Assembly: GCA_024734555.1 (NCBI GenBank)
Contig: JANPWX010000009.1
Span: 3,285,247 to 3,349,246, forward strand
DNA length: 64,000 nucleotides
Reading direction: 5' to 3'
From: Trochalopteron elliotii
Lineage: Eukaryota > Chordata > Aves > Passeriformes > Leiothrichidae
Below, piece by piece: positions 11,468 to 23,633 of this stretch. A program made the translations under genes and the position numbers. How positions within the stretch are numbered: the first letter of the stretch is position 1; every line of letters begins with the position of its first letter. The notes beneath the pieces are model-generated. The model had not been told where the DNA came from. It saw nothing but the letters and a program-made list of their open reading frames with translations, and searched no databases.

Positions 11468-11986
11468 GAAGTTGTACATGAAACATACCCTCATTTTTTT
11501 TTTTTAGTACAAAGTTTTTAGTTTCTTTTTCATGATGTGGTATCTACAAAGTGATAGTAGAATTATTTTTTTCTTTCATTTGGGCCATATCTCCAAAAAA
11601 TAATAAAAAAAAAAAAAGAAAAAAGAAAAAACCCAACACAGAAAACCAACAACTGAGGGTAATGTACAAGTTTCTGTATGTATAAAGTCATGCTCTATTT
11701 CGGGAGAGCAGCCGATCACAATTTGCTTTATAAATCAAGGTGTGGAAATGGTTACGTATGGATTGATTTAAGAAAATGGTTACCAGTCTACAGACAAAAA
11801 TATATACAGGAAAAAAAAAAAGGAAGAAACACAACTTCAAAGATTTTTCAGTGACAAGAATCTGCATTTGTATTTCAAGATAATGTAGTTAAAAAAGAAA
11901 AAACTTGATGTAAATTCCTCCTTTTCCTCTGGCTTAATGAATTTCATTTATTCAGTATAAAATCTTTATATGTTCCACATGTTAAG

Positions 11987-11992
11987 AATAAA
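11987..11992 (+). promoter_or_regulatory. ARID1B: Likely distal poly(A) signal of ARID1B
   Basis: A canonical AATAAA is followed within 25-45 bases by GT-rich sequence, the usual arrangement of a cleavage and polyadenylation site. Confidence 0.7.
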
Positions 11993-12020
11993 TGTACATT
12001 AAATCTTGTTAAGCACTGTG

Positions 12021-15000
12021 ATGGGTGTTCTTGAATAGTGTTCTAGTTACAGTGTGGGATATTGGAAAGCAAACTAATTACAAGAAAGAGCAATAATGAT
12101 TATTCTCTTTCCCCTACTTTATTATTATGACCTTCAAAAATATTACACTATTGTATTGCAGCAACTTGCTGTCCTCTTAGAAAAGCCTTCTCACATCTCA
12201 GAGAAGTGTTTTTAATTATTACATATAAAACCACAAAGCCTAAAAAGGGGAAGACATGGCTGACAAGTGGTAGTTTCGACTATGCAGGTACCCAGTCTCT
12301 GTGCTCTGTTTGTGGGACTGAAGGCGGATGTTAGAGAAAGTGACAAAAGATTTTGTTAAAGCAATAACCAACTGGAAGAAATTGATCTGTATTCACTACC
12401 TGTAATCCTCTCTGTTGGTTAAAGGTGCAAATACCCCAGTGATGTGGGTATTTAGAATAAACACCCACCCACTTCTCGATACTGTATGTGTCATTGCATA
12501 CTTATGTGGCCTTTCACGCTGGGAGTCTCCCGTTAAAGTGGATCAGGCTTTAATAGAGCACATCCATCGTTATAATTGGTGGGAGACAGCCATTCCCCTT
12601 TCAGGAAGTATCTGGTTTCAGATACATCCACTCTCACCTGGTGATACCTTGTTGCTGAATATTGTTCAAGCACTAATTTTTGCTATTTTATCTTGGATCA
12701 TTGACTTTGTTAGTGTGATCATAAAAAGCTAATAATAATCAATTTCCCTGGAATTGCCACATAATTACACTGTTAGTGGATATCCTCCTCCTCTCTCCCA
12801 TAACAATACGGAGGTACTTGAAAATTACAACCCCCTTTGGCATACTGCCCATTTTGTTCATATAGATTGCTATAACATTAATATATGTAAGAGAATTTCA
12901 GAGACAGATAAAGTACATACAATTATAAGCCAAGTTTGAAACGTGTCTCCCTAGCGTCACAAGAATTTCCCCTTCTAGCTTCTCTTACTCAGTAGTCTCT
13001 CTACTCCTACATCATCTGCTGCAGTGGTCTGTCTTCCTCTTGCATATCACTGCTTTTAGAATTGTCTGGTGAATTATAACCCACTTGTAACTCTTCATTA
13101 CAGAAGGAGGCATATTTCAGGGATGATTTTTTTACAGCTTATTGCTGGGCAGTGTGAAAGTAGAATGCCTCGCTAAACTTATTTCTTACTAATATTTTAC
13201 TTCTTGATTCCGCCCCATGGATACAAGCAAGCTGTTAAATAAACCCTCTGCTGAGTGCTACGCACCCCCTTCTGATCAAGGACAGCAAAGGACATCTATC
13301 CTCTTACCTCTTCAGCATTCAGACCCAGAGTCCTCTGGGGAAAACTACACCTGTGGCAAAACACTCTCAGCTGTCAGAGGCAGCATGTTAATGCTCCTCA
13401 GGACTGCTCCAAGCCTGCTTAAACAACGTGGGGGAAAAAAACACCCAGCCAGCCACATAATGTCCATATGCATGTGACATTTCCTGCCACTTTTCCAGCT
13501 GGACCAAGAACTAGCTGAGGAAACACAGCAGTGAAAGGAAAAGGTTAACAGTACAGACTCTGCCTGAACATGATTTTATTCTGTTACAGTAAGAATAAAC
13601 AATCTAAATCACTGGTCACTATTAAATCACATTTATCAGAAGAAAGGTGACACATAAGAGCTCCAATTCTCTCTCTTGTCTTCATATGATTTAATCTTTC
13701 CCACAATGTTCTCTTAAGCCTTTGGAGACAACCTGCTCATGAGACTTGTGCACTCAGTCAGCATGTTCTGACTGAGTCCTGGCCACGCTTGAGCTGCTCT
13801 TGGTATTATTCTTACAAGAGGTATTTTGGGTTTCAGTTTAGGAAGTAAATTCTACATTTTTATGCAGATGTGGTCACTGTGATGAAGCTCAGAGTAGTAC
13901 TAACAGGATGGGCTATTTGAGTTATTTAAGGGAAAGCAGCCAGTTAGTATTTTAGGCACTAATCAACCACAAATACTTGACTGACTGACTGACTGTATAT
14001 ACATATATAAACCTTCCTAGTTCTTTGGCAGACCCAAGCAATTAATTACTTGCAGGTTTAAAGATAATCACTTCAGGAATTAAATTTCCCTTTGACAAGA
14101 AAAAATGGTTTTGTTTCTTGTTAACATAACTTCCTACACTGTTCTTTCAGAAAACCCACAAAACAAAAACCAACACATGAAAATATCCTGCTCAGAAACT
14201 CCCATGTTTTCAACTACCCAAAATGAAAGATGGAAAAGAAAAATTCCTGTGCAGTTTCTCTTCCATCCTCTTTTGCTGTTTCACACCACAACCTGTGCTA
14301 TCACCACCACAAGACCATTACCTTTTGGCATGGATACATCTAGAAGAAAAGTTTACTTAATTAGAGCAATGCTATAGGAAAAGCATATAGATGCGTTACA
14401 TGTTAATGATTCCTATACAACACTTTCATAGTGCAATGCAGGCTACACCTCTTATTTTACAAATAATATGAAAATAGCTCTTAGTAATAAGAGATATGTA
14501 ACTGAAAAAAAAAATACCATCATCTCCACTGTTCTCCCCCCAGAAGAGAGAGGATTGTAAGCATTCATATAGTGCAGGGGCTCAAGCCAACTTGAAACTG
14601 AACTGAGGTGGCAAACGGTGAGTTCACCTTTCAGGAAGTTGTGAGTAGGTTCCTTACTCTGCAGGCAGTAGTGCTGATGTGCCTAAGAAATAATACACAC
14701 ACGTTGTCTAAATGCTAATAACACTACCACAGAAGTCAGTCTTTTTGGACTTTCAACTAAGAGCAGTCTGAAATTTTGAGTCTGAGTGCTCCAAAGAAAG
14801 ATGACTTCTGTTACCTTTGGCCCAGAATTATCAAATATGTGGAAACCATGCTCACGGAAAAAAACCACAAAGCAGTCCCTGCTGCAGAGAGTTTACTTTC
14901 CAAGTCATGAACAAGTAACTGCAGGTGGAAAAAGAGGAGAAAATAGAAACAAAATCAATAGTAAACTGAAAAGGCAAATGCTACTCCTGTAGCAAAGTGG

Positions 15001-18000
15001 AATTCAGGGATCTAGAACATGGCCCCATGCCACTTTGATTTTCCTCAGGATAATTTGTGACATTTCAGGGTGCTCCCTACTTGTTTTCTCATTAAATCTT
15101 ACAGTTCCCCATGGCAAATTCTTTTCCGTCCATCCCTCCCAAAGATTATTTTAAAGATTACTGAGCATGAAGAAAGGAGAGAGGAAAATTAAGGGTGAAA
15201 AAAAAAAGGTAAAAAGGCATGGTCATTTGGAGAAAGGCAGAACACAGAGCTGAAAGAAAAGTTTCCTATGTCCCTTACTCTATGTTTCTGTCATTCCAAA
15301 GAAACAATTAAACCAAGCTAGGGGGATTTGGCATTTCATTGGTGGCTGGTACAAATACAATGGAAGTTTAAAAATATTTTTAGTGGGAGCAAGGGAAGGA
15401 AAGCATGAGCCTCCAAATGTAAACTGGTAAATTCAAGTTTTTCTTAATTGCATTTACTTTCAAATCCTCAAGACAGCAGGAATGGGGAAGGATTAATACT
15501 GTCTGCATTAACTCCACCCACAGTTGTTGATTTGTGCACTGTCAGAAATGGGTTTGCAAAGTCTGGCCATCCTTTCTGTGAGTGTCAGTAGCTGTGGATA
15601 CAGGAGGCAGCTGTTCTGGACTGCATATCAAATACAGCCTGTCACGTGCCTAAACTGCTCATTTTGTACTTCTAATTACTAATTCTAACACAAGGTAAAA
15701 TTCATTTCATTGCAACGCTGTTGTACAGTGTAAAAAAGTGTAGGTTTATACTTCACATTTGTTTTAACTGGCATAAACTAATGAAGTAGCAAGATCTTCC
15801 TCTGATGCCCTTAACAGAGCATGTGTTAATTTACTTGTTCTGTCATTACTTAGTATATATTGCATTTCCATTAATTAAGCGTAGCTATTTACATTGAAAG
15901 GGTGATGCAGCAGAATTGCCTAGCTAGCAGAGCAAATCCCTAATGACTTGGGCATCTCTACAGTGTTTATTCAGGTCTGTAAAGAGACTCCTGAAGGACA
16001 AACATTCTGACTTTTGCTCCACTATAGAGCATTTTTAAAAGGCAAGTTGATGTATTATCATGCCAGAAGAAAGATGTGTTTACCTAACATGAAAAATATA
16101 TGCTAGATAAAGCTTATAGTATTCCATGTTGCAATTTACTTTACATGTAGTAATTTGCTGACCAGTTCTACATATACATCTGCAACCGAGAAGAAAAACA
16201 ACTAAATCACGTTTTACCATCAAATTATAATGCAAAATTGCAAAATCAACTATTAAACTTCTTTCCCTCTAAGAGAATTTGGAAGGAAGCAATGTTCCAC
16301 TGGATATATCACCACCAGTGAAGCTTACAGGGGACTCCTTCAAGAAGATTCTTTTTTTGTTTTTTTCAGTGTGAAAGATGAAGCTCTGTACATAGTGAAA
16401 CAAAAACTGAGAAAGACTGCCATTTAAGCATAAAGCTTCATCTGCAGAACTACCACTATGCATTTTATATGTAGTTAGGGAAGACAGACTTGAAACAATG
16501 AATTAGTTGTTATCAATATCCTGAATCCACCTAAAAAATAAAAGTGTATTTCCACCCATTTTGTATAGTCACACGTGTGTCTCACAGTGCAGAAGTTGTT
16601 CTTCTCTTTTGTCCCTTTTTTTTTTTCCTGATATTTACTCCCTAAACCTCTCATGTTGCCTCCTTCCTTTCCCCTATGCATTAGTAGGGGAATATATAGA
16701 GATTCCTGATTTTTTAAATAACTGAATAGCCTAGGGTTTGTCTGTTATTGATACTTTCTAGTATACAGAGGGATTTCTTAATTGTGCTGAATTAAGTCAC
16801 CAGTTCTTGAGACAGTAGCATCTCCCAAAGGTTCTTATCCTGCAGGTAAAAGTGACTCCCAGCCTTAATAGTGCAGAGGTGGTTGAGATCTGCCAAGGAC
16901 AGTAAAGAGGAGAAAAGAGCCTCAAGTTACACGTTTAACATCCTACACTTTCAAAGATGGGCATGTTACTTACAGTAAGCACAAATAACCAACCTTTCCA
17001 GTCAGCTACTATAACTTCCTGAGCTTTTCTATTACATAGAGTCTTTCAAGTAAAGCAAGTTTGCTTTAAATATCAATGAAGTGCCCATTCAAAAGCACTT
17101 AGATGTATGACCAATGTACCCTGTGAAAATAGTATTATGGCCTCCATAACATCAGCTCATTTGGTACTTCAAGTGGCTCATGCATTTTTATCAGCCTAGA
17201 ACATGTCAACATTCCACAATATGTTTATCTTGTCTAGGAAACCATGACTAGTAAAGTATAAGGAAGAAAATAAAGCAGCATGTACAGATCATATCCATTA
17301 AACAGCTTCTTTTAAGCAGGAGACTTTTAATCTAATTTCATTAGCTTGTTGTATCTTCAGCTGGAGCTGTATAAGTTCTTCTGTCTGTGGCCTTACCTGA
17401 GAAGGTTACCGTTCCCCACCTGCACCTCCTAGAAGTTATCAGCTCCCTGCAAACACAGCAGCTCTAGGGTACTGTTTCTAACCTAACCCAGGCTGGGTTA
17501 AGCACTTAATGCTTTCAGGTGTTTGGTTTGCTTGGCTTTCCAGCCAGAACATTTTGACAGCTGCTATAACCATACACTCACAGAGTTATTTACCCGTTCT
17601 ACTATGGATAGAGATTTGTTGCTGGCTCCAAACTCTCCAGGAGGCAGTAGATTTGATTTACCTCCCAAAGCATCTCAAAACATAGTGTAAGGGAGAACTA
17701 GCATGTGCTGGACCTTCAGCCTGATCTCACAAAAAGTGGCTCATTTTCTTGACTCAGGTATGGGCAGAGGATGTAGTGCTGGAATGATAAACTCATGCTG
17801 AACGGGGACTACAAAATATACTAATAAATCATTACCCAAGGACATTTAAATGTTCTTGAATTCCTCTAACAGGCAGTCTAATCTGCACTTTTTGCTTAGT
17901 TTTAATGTCTGGAGCTGCTATTTATGAAATAATACATTCTACTACAAGAACACAAAAAGGCTACTTGTTTCCCTTCTGTTTTGTATAGAGGGACAGCCAA

Positions 18001-18337
18001 CAGGCAACCAATCCATCACAAAGGTGTTGCAACACCCAAAGAAAGGCCGTGGATACGGTTTTGGGCAGCAGTGCCTTCACTTAACAGGCATGAAAGGAAG
18101 CCAATAAAACCCTCATTTGTATGAATTTGACATTTCCGTCAGCAGCACTCTTGCCTTGGAACAGAAAGTGATTGTGGGAGAGAGGGTTGTTCCAACAATT
18201 TTTGTTTCAATTTTTAAATATTTACTAGTCAGTTCAATGGGAAATGATGATACATGGAGGAAAAAACCCAGAACTCCACCCAGTCTGATACACTGGAACT
18301 CATTCTCTGTGGAACTGAGATCCTTTTGGCCCTGCTC
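12021..18337. other. Intergenic, no gene seen
   Basis: About 6.3 kb of A/T-rich unique-looking DNA lies downstream of ARID1B. Open frames up to 105 codons (12415-12732) show no known domain. It includes a (GACT)n run at about 13978-13994 and a 14-bp palindrome at 18023. I see no transposable element. Confidence 0.7.
18023..18036. repeat. 14-bp perfect palindrome
   Basis: GGTGTTGCAACACC is its own reverse complement. It lies just after an ACCAAT word. It could be a dimeric protein-binding site or chance. Confidence 0.6.
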
Positions 18338-18880
18338 TCATAGAATGGTTTGAGTTGGAAGGAACCTTAAAGATCTTCTAGTTCCAACCCCCTGCCATGG
18401 TCGGGGATACCTTGCACTAAACCAGGTTGCTCAAAGCCCCATCCAGCCTGCCTGGAACACTTTCAGTCATGGGGCACCTGCAGCTTCTCTGAGCAATCTG
18501 TTGTAGTGCCTTACCACCCTCACAGTAAAGCATTTCTTCCTTATATCCAATCTGACCCTGCTCTCTTTCAGCTTAAAGCCATTATCCCCCATCCTATCAC
18601 TAAGCATCCACATAAAAGTCTCTTCAGCTCTTTTGCACCAGTCTCCAGTACCCTTTAGGTACTGGAAGGCTTCTGTAAGGTCTCCCCAGAGCTTTTTCTT
18701 CTCCAGGCTAAACAGCGCCAGCTCTCCTCACAGGAGAGATGCTCCAGCCCTCTGATCATCTTGGTGTCCCTCCTCTGAACTCGCTCCAACAGGTCCACGC
18801 TTTTCCTGTGCTGGGAAGCCCAGAGCCGGACGCGGTATGCCAGGCAGGGTCTCACCAGAGATGAGAGGCACAATCGCCTC
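18338..18880 (-). mobile_element. CR1 LINE, 5'-truncated, antisense
   Basis: On the - strand this is the last part of a CR1 element ending in the diagnostic ...ACCATTCTATGA. On the + strand it begins TCATAGAATGG, then GGAAGGAACCTTAAAGATC and further blocks typical of avian CR1. It includes the stretch corresponding to the C-terminal end of the reverse-transcriptase protein (the GERVQRR-like region near 18.78 kb) and the 3'UTR. It is truncated at its own 5' end, as most CR1 copies are. Its 5' junction meets GC-rich DNA. The copy is non-functional. Confidence 0.93.
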
Positions 18881-19180
18881 TCTCGACTTGGCGGCACTCT
18901 CCACCCCTCCTCCTGCCCCACGCCTGCCTCTCGTGTCCCGCTGCTTTCCCTCCTGCACACTCCCCCAGCTGGGCAGGAGCCGGCCCGGGCAGCCCGGCCC
19001 CGGCCCCTGGGCAGAGCCGCGGCCTCGCAGGTTCGCGTGGGAGAGCCTGGGGAGCCGAGCCGCCCTCCCGCACCCAGCCTCTGCACCCGGGACAGCACTT
19101 CACTTCCAGAATGCTTCTGCTTTCTGCACCCGGGACAGCACTTCACTTCCAGAATGCTCCTCCTGCTTTCACCAGCACAG
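18820..19180. other. CpG-island-like GC-rich patch
   Basis: Within an A/T-rich intergenic region this patch is about two-thirds G+C and contains roughly 20 CpG dinucleotides, clustered between 18.83 and 19.10 kb (for example CCGGCCCGGGCAGCCCGGCC and GAGCCGCGGCCTCGCAGG). The first 60 bases overlap the CR1 5' junction and the rest is not recognisable CR1. Long open frames here (up to 163 codons) reflect the lack of A/T-rich stop codons and are not evidence of a gene. It could be a promoter of an unannotated noncoding RNA or a GC-biased insertion. Confidence 0.65.
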
Positions 19181-19700
19181 GGTGCCTTTTCCCGCAGCCT
19201 GCCCTTCCAGCTGCAAACACATCATTCAATTACCACGAGCTTAAATTTATTGTTTAAAATAGCACTTGGGTTTAATGCTTTTTCAATACTTCTTTGTCAT
19301 TTGAAATAAATTCATAAAACTCTCTACACGTACTATTTAAATTAACTTTAATTCCAAGCCTTAGCAGAATCAATATTTAGCAGGTTGCTGCAATCCATCC
19401 CAGTCTATTTGACACAGGAGGAGGCAGCCTACTCCCTACTGCCTACTCCCCTTCAGGCTGCCCAGTGCCCCCGAGGTGGCAGCTGGCTCCTGTGGACCCT
19501 CCAGCACCCACCCTGCCACCAAGTGCCACTGTGTCCCCTCACATGCCAACACTGACCAGCCCTTGTCCTTCCCACCTTCTGGAATCAGTGTCGCCAGCTG
19601 AACACCATCGGTGAGTTCCCAAAAAGTCAATCTGACTTTATGGTCTTTTTCCTGGCTCTGAGAACAGAATTGAGGTAATTTTTGTTAGATGCACTCAAAA
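18881..19700. other. Interval between two CR1 copies
   Basis: Apart from the GC-rich patch and duplication, 19.2-19.7 kb is ordinary intergenic sequence. A pyrimidine-rich section lies near 19.43-19.57 kb. No gene is seen. Confidence 0.6.
19081..19169. repeat. 43-bp tandem duplication
   Basis: A unit starting CTGCACCCGGGACAGCAC occupies 19081-19123 and is repeated at 19124-19169. The copies are identical over the first 35 bases, and the second has a 3-base insertion near its end. It lies at the edge of the GC-rich patch. The identity suggests a recent duplication. Confidence 0.92.
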
Positions 19701-20020
19701 TCACAGAATCACAGAATTGTCTGGTTTGGAAGGGACCTTAAAGGTCATCTAGTTCCAAATGCCCTTCCAGGGACAGGGACACCTTCCACTAGACCATGTT
19801 GTTCAAAGCCCCAACCCACCTGTCCTGGAACATTTCCATGAATGGGGCATCTACAGCTTCTCTGGGTAACCTGTCCCAGTGCCTCACCACTTTCTCAGGA
19901 ATTAATTTCTCCCTAATATCTAATCTAAACCTGCCCTTTTTCAGTTTGAAACCATTCCCCCGGTTCTGTCCCTACATGCCCTTGTTAAAAGCCTCTCTCC
20001 ATGTTTCTTGTAGACTGGGG
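19701..20020 (-). mobile_element. CR1 LINE 3' fragment, antisense
   Basis: The + strand begins with two copies of TCACAGAAT (19701-19709 and 19710-19718), the 3' terminal repeat of CR1 read in reverse. GGTTTGGAAGGGACCTTAAA follows, then the rest of the CR1 3'UTR. About 320 bases remain and the coding part is absent. It differs from the 18.3-kb copy in its terminal repeat, so the two are independent insertions of different subfamilies. Confidence 0.93.
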
Positions 20021-20037
20021 AAGTGGATGTAAAAGCA

Positions 20038-20060
20038 CAAACACACACACATATATATAA
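20038..20060. repeat. (CA)n(TA)n microsatellite
   Basis: ACACACACACACATATATAT-type dinucleotide run immediately downstream of the CR1 fragment. Confidence 0.85.
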
Positions 20061-23000
20061 TTTTTTTTTTCAACTTCACAAGGATGTGTTTGTATGAGAG
20101 CTCTATTTATGAACACAGCTTTTGTCATCAGTTTTTGGGAACCCAGCAATTAGCATACTATATCAAACTTAAGCACATACTGATCAGTTTGTTCTAATTA
20201 AAAAAAAAAAAGGCCTTACAGCTCATATTGAAAGAAATATGAATAGTAGTCATTCACTGAAAGGACCACTTTATCATTGTTAAGCTATTTAAAAAATTCA
20301 ATCCTTGCCTCATGTTTACAAGCATCTAGTAATATGCAGTGTTTTAAGACCCTTCAGTGGCATGGTAATATATTAAACACATACCTCTTCATTTTAACAG
20401 AAAAACAAGTTGAGAAAATGTCTTTTGTTCCAAAATTCATTGGCTGATAAAGAAAGAGTAGCTGGTACCATTTATTATGCAATACTCAAGATCAAACAAT
20501 GATTTTTTTATAGTCAATTATGAAAAAGGCAAGCAGAACAATCATATAAGCATAAATTTTCATTTTCTAATTAGTTTGTAGGCAGTGGTGCTTACTAGTG
20601 TTGGTATCAGCATTATCAGCTGTAGATACGTAAAAGTTAAAAACACATGATATTAATTTATCTTTACTTTTTTTGAAGAATCTCTTTGCAAGTTCTGTGC
20701 TGTTTTAAAAACAACCAAATAAATAATAGACCATTCTTCCATCAACTATATGGCAACAAACAAAGTGTTGCAATATTTTGGTATTTCTGTGGTTTGAGGA
20801 ATCTGGTGGCTGCAGAATAAGATATCAAGCACATCTTGAGTTTTATTTTTTTATTGGGAAGAAAACAACATAATCATAGCAATTTATAACAGGTAAAATA
20901 ATAGAAATATTCTCAGTAAATAGATAAATACTGCCTAATATAACAAAGGTCTCTATAAGACTTAGATCGTTCAGACTTTCCATCCAGATTTCTTCCTCAA
21001 CAACTTATGTGACAGATCATGAACTAGTTTGGGTCTGTCTTCATACCTGTGATACTGCTTAGGTGTTTCCTTCCAACCAGTAAATCAATCAGTAAATTCA
21101 AGTGGTTTTTCCTGAATGTTTCCCATAATAAAAATACATTTGAAAGCAGAATTTTTTTTTTAACTTCTCAATTGAAATAGAAGTTCAGTTCCCCAGTGGA
21201 GAAAACACAAATTTTAATCCAAATAAAGAAGTGTGTTGACTAGCTGTCTGCAGGGATAGGAATAACAGAAGGGGATGAAGGACAGCATACTGGAGAAGCT
21301 TGCCAAATCTCCCTGCCATTGGCACTCTCTAAACAATGATAAATGTTACTTCAAGCAAAGAAAAGGCAAACAATCCCTACAATGCTCTTCAGTAGAACTA
21401 AGCACACTATTTGCCAAGGTGCCCACATTTTTCTAAGAGTTTCTCATGAGCTGTGTGAACAGTACAAGTCACAGTAGCATAACAGTAGGTAACCAGCCGT
21501 AGCTTTGCCTCACCTAGCTACAGCCTTAGAGAATTCAGAGCTTTATATTTCCCTGCTGGCAAAAGCTCTTTGTCTTACTGGCACATTAACATGGCCTGCC
21601 ATGTATTTTAGTCGAGCTGGCAACATTCATACAGCCTTGAAATCAATCCATAGCCTCTGATTCGACTGGAGTTATGCTAAAATACGTAACATGCCATTAC
21701 GATGCTTCTGATTCACTGCTGCCTTTTAGGTTGTCAGGAGGAACTCACCTCGACAGCCAAAAGTTGCACAGAAACCTCTGTTTCCCTGCTGCCCACGCTG
21801 GTCTGGAAGCTGCTGGGAAAGCTGCTGGCTCCAGTGCTGTCCCAAGGCTGTGAGGTGGGGCAAGGTCCAGCCTAGCTGTGAGACTGAGTGCAGGCAGGTG
21901 TCCATTAGCAGAAAGAAATGCTCCTGAAGGAGCTGGGGGCACAGGAGAGCATGGAAAACAGATGGAGTGAGAGCAATGGTGTACATGCTTTTTCTGCACT
22001 GATTATCTCCTCAAAGGACTTGTCCCACAAAGGCCTTGGGGACACGGGAGAGATGCTTGCTAACACTATTCTAAAAAAATCTCTTTCACCTGGCTTGATC
22101 AGGTTTTTTGAAAGGTTAGCCTGACTAGTCTGAATTAAACTGCTTCCTCAGAAAATGTGTGATGCTAAAGAAATGGAAATGATTTGGAGGTACAGAATGG
22201 AGCCTGGAAATGATGAAGGTTATAGAACTTACATTGTGATAGGTTGTTGCTGGTTTAAAAGCCATCTTAGGGCAATGCAAGTACATGCTAAAGTCATGTA
22301 ACATTAAGCTGAACTTAAACATGTCTTTAGAGTTCAAAACATCCTTATGAACTTTTGTACCTCACAGAAACTTAATGAATTGCAAGAAATTGGCTAACAT
22401 TTTTGTGCCAACCTCCTGCCCACAGGTAACAGCCATGGCCACACCATGCCTCTAAATACCTCAGCTTTAGAAAGTACTTTCCTATTTTCTGAAGCTCTTC
22501 TTAAATGATGCAACATAATGAAACAGCAAAGTCGTCAATGTGGGGGTTTTCTACATTTTTTTATAGTTGCTTCTACCCTTTTTGCCAACTCTTAAGTTGT
22601 ATCAAAAGTGTAGAAAGCAGCACTCAGTGTGGAATACTTGCTGCTGGCTTCTTAATTCTGTCTTATTTTTCATTGAAATTCAAGCAAACAGAGTCTTCAT
22701 TTGATAGGATACTTACCATACGAAATAATACTAAAATGAAGAGGGGAAAATCCTTTGAACCTCAACAGAGAGGTGAGAACTTGACATTATTTTTGTCCTT
22801 GGTTAGAAAAAAGTCTCCTTAAAAAGAGAAAGGAATGTCAAAGGGAACTTCAGTCCAATAGGCTTTATTTCTTTTTTTACAGCATAAAAATTAAGTTTTC
22901 AAACTCTTTTTGTTCTCATCTGAGTAATACATTACATTTGTTTAAATAACTAAATGTATAAATAATAAACATTTTGTAAATCTTCATCTGAAATAGTGAT

Positions 23001-23582
23001 ATTGAAGGAAACTCTTTGAAGTGCAGATAATTCCCCTCATGGTCTCCTCCCCCCCAAATCTTCTTCAGATCTTGCTGAATGCTTTGCTGATTCCCCAGAG
23101 GCACTTTTGGTCCATTGAAGATTCTAGTTAAAGTAAAGAAAGATGGTTAAATCTTTTAACTGAGTTTTTGGGGTAGCACTAAATTAGAAGTGTACATCTT
23201 TCAGTTTCCCAGACTTTTTCTGCTCTGTTATTTAAGCTTCAAAGTTCAGTTCACAGAAGAACTATTCATATTTCATATCTCAACTGAGGATCTCTTTCCC
23301 TTATTTGGTTTTTAGTTCTCAGGCAAGTGAAAGAGACAGATGCTGTGAGCAGAGTGTATGTGTCTATTGTTTGTGAAAAACACCCCGAGGCAAGGCAGTC
23401 AAGCCTGCCTGTTAGGTTAGTGGGCTCCTGCTTTGGAAAGCTCACCTGGAGTCATATGGAAGGTGTTCAACCCTTTGGAAGGTCAATGGCTTTAAAACGT
23501 TATGTATTTTGTATCTAAAAAAGCTCTATGAAAATCTTCTCAGGGATCTAGGATCTCAGCTACCCATGCTGAATGACCTGTG

Positions 23583-23633
23583 ATTTCTCACACTCATGCA
23601 AATATTAAGTTTAATTTCTCACACTCATGCAAA
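23583..23633. repeat. 20-bp direct repeat, period 31
   Basis: ATTTCTCACACTCATGCAAA occurs exactly at 23583-23602 and 23614-23633. The first copy runs into a full octamer word ATGCAAAT (23596-23603), the POU-factor motif. The second has ATGCAAAA. Confidence 0.85.

Larger units (their letters stand above)
10634..12020 (+). other. ARID1B: ARID1B 3' untranslated region
   Basis: A very A/T-rich stretch of about 1.39 kb follows the stop codon. It contains many A and T homopolymers, a (CAAAA)n run at about 11270-11292 and AATAAA-like words inside A-runs near 11115 and 11602. The most credible end is after AATAAA at 11987-11992, where GCA dinucleotides about 20-25 bases on are followed by a GT-rich element (TGTGATGGGTGTTCTTG). 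The end position is inferred. Earlier poly(A) sites would give shorter transcripts. Confidence 0.75.

Noticed and set aside
12415..12732. 105-codon open frame downstream of ARID1B
   Set aside because: No known family, no promoter or splice context, and composition like the surrounding intergenic DNA.
18655..19309. Several overlapping open frames of 76-163 codons
   Set aside because: They fall in an antisense CR1 and the GC-rich patch, where stop codons are scarce for compositional reasons.
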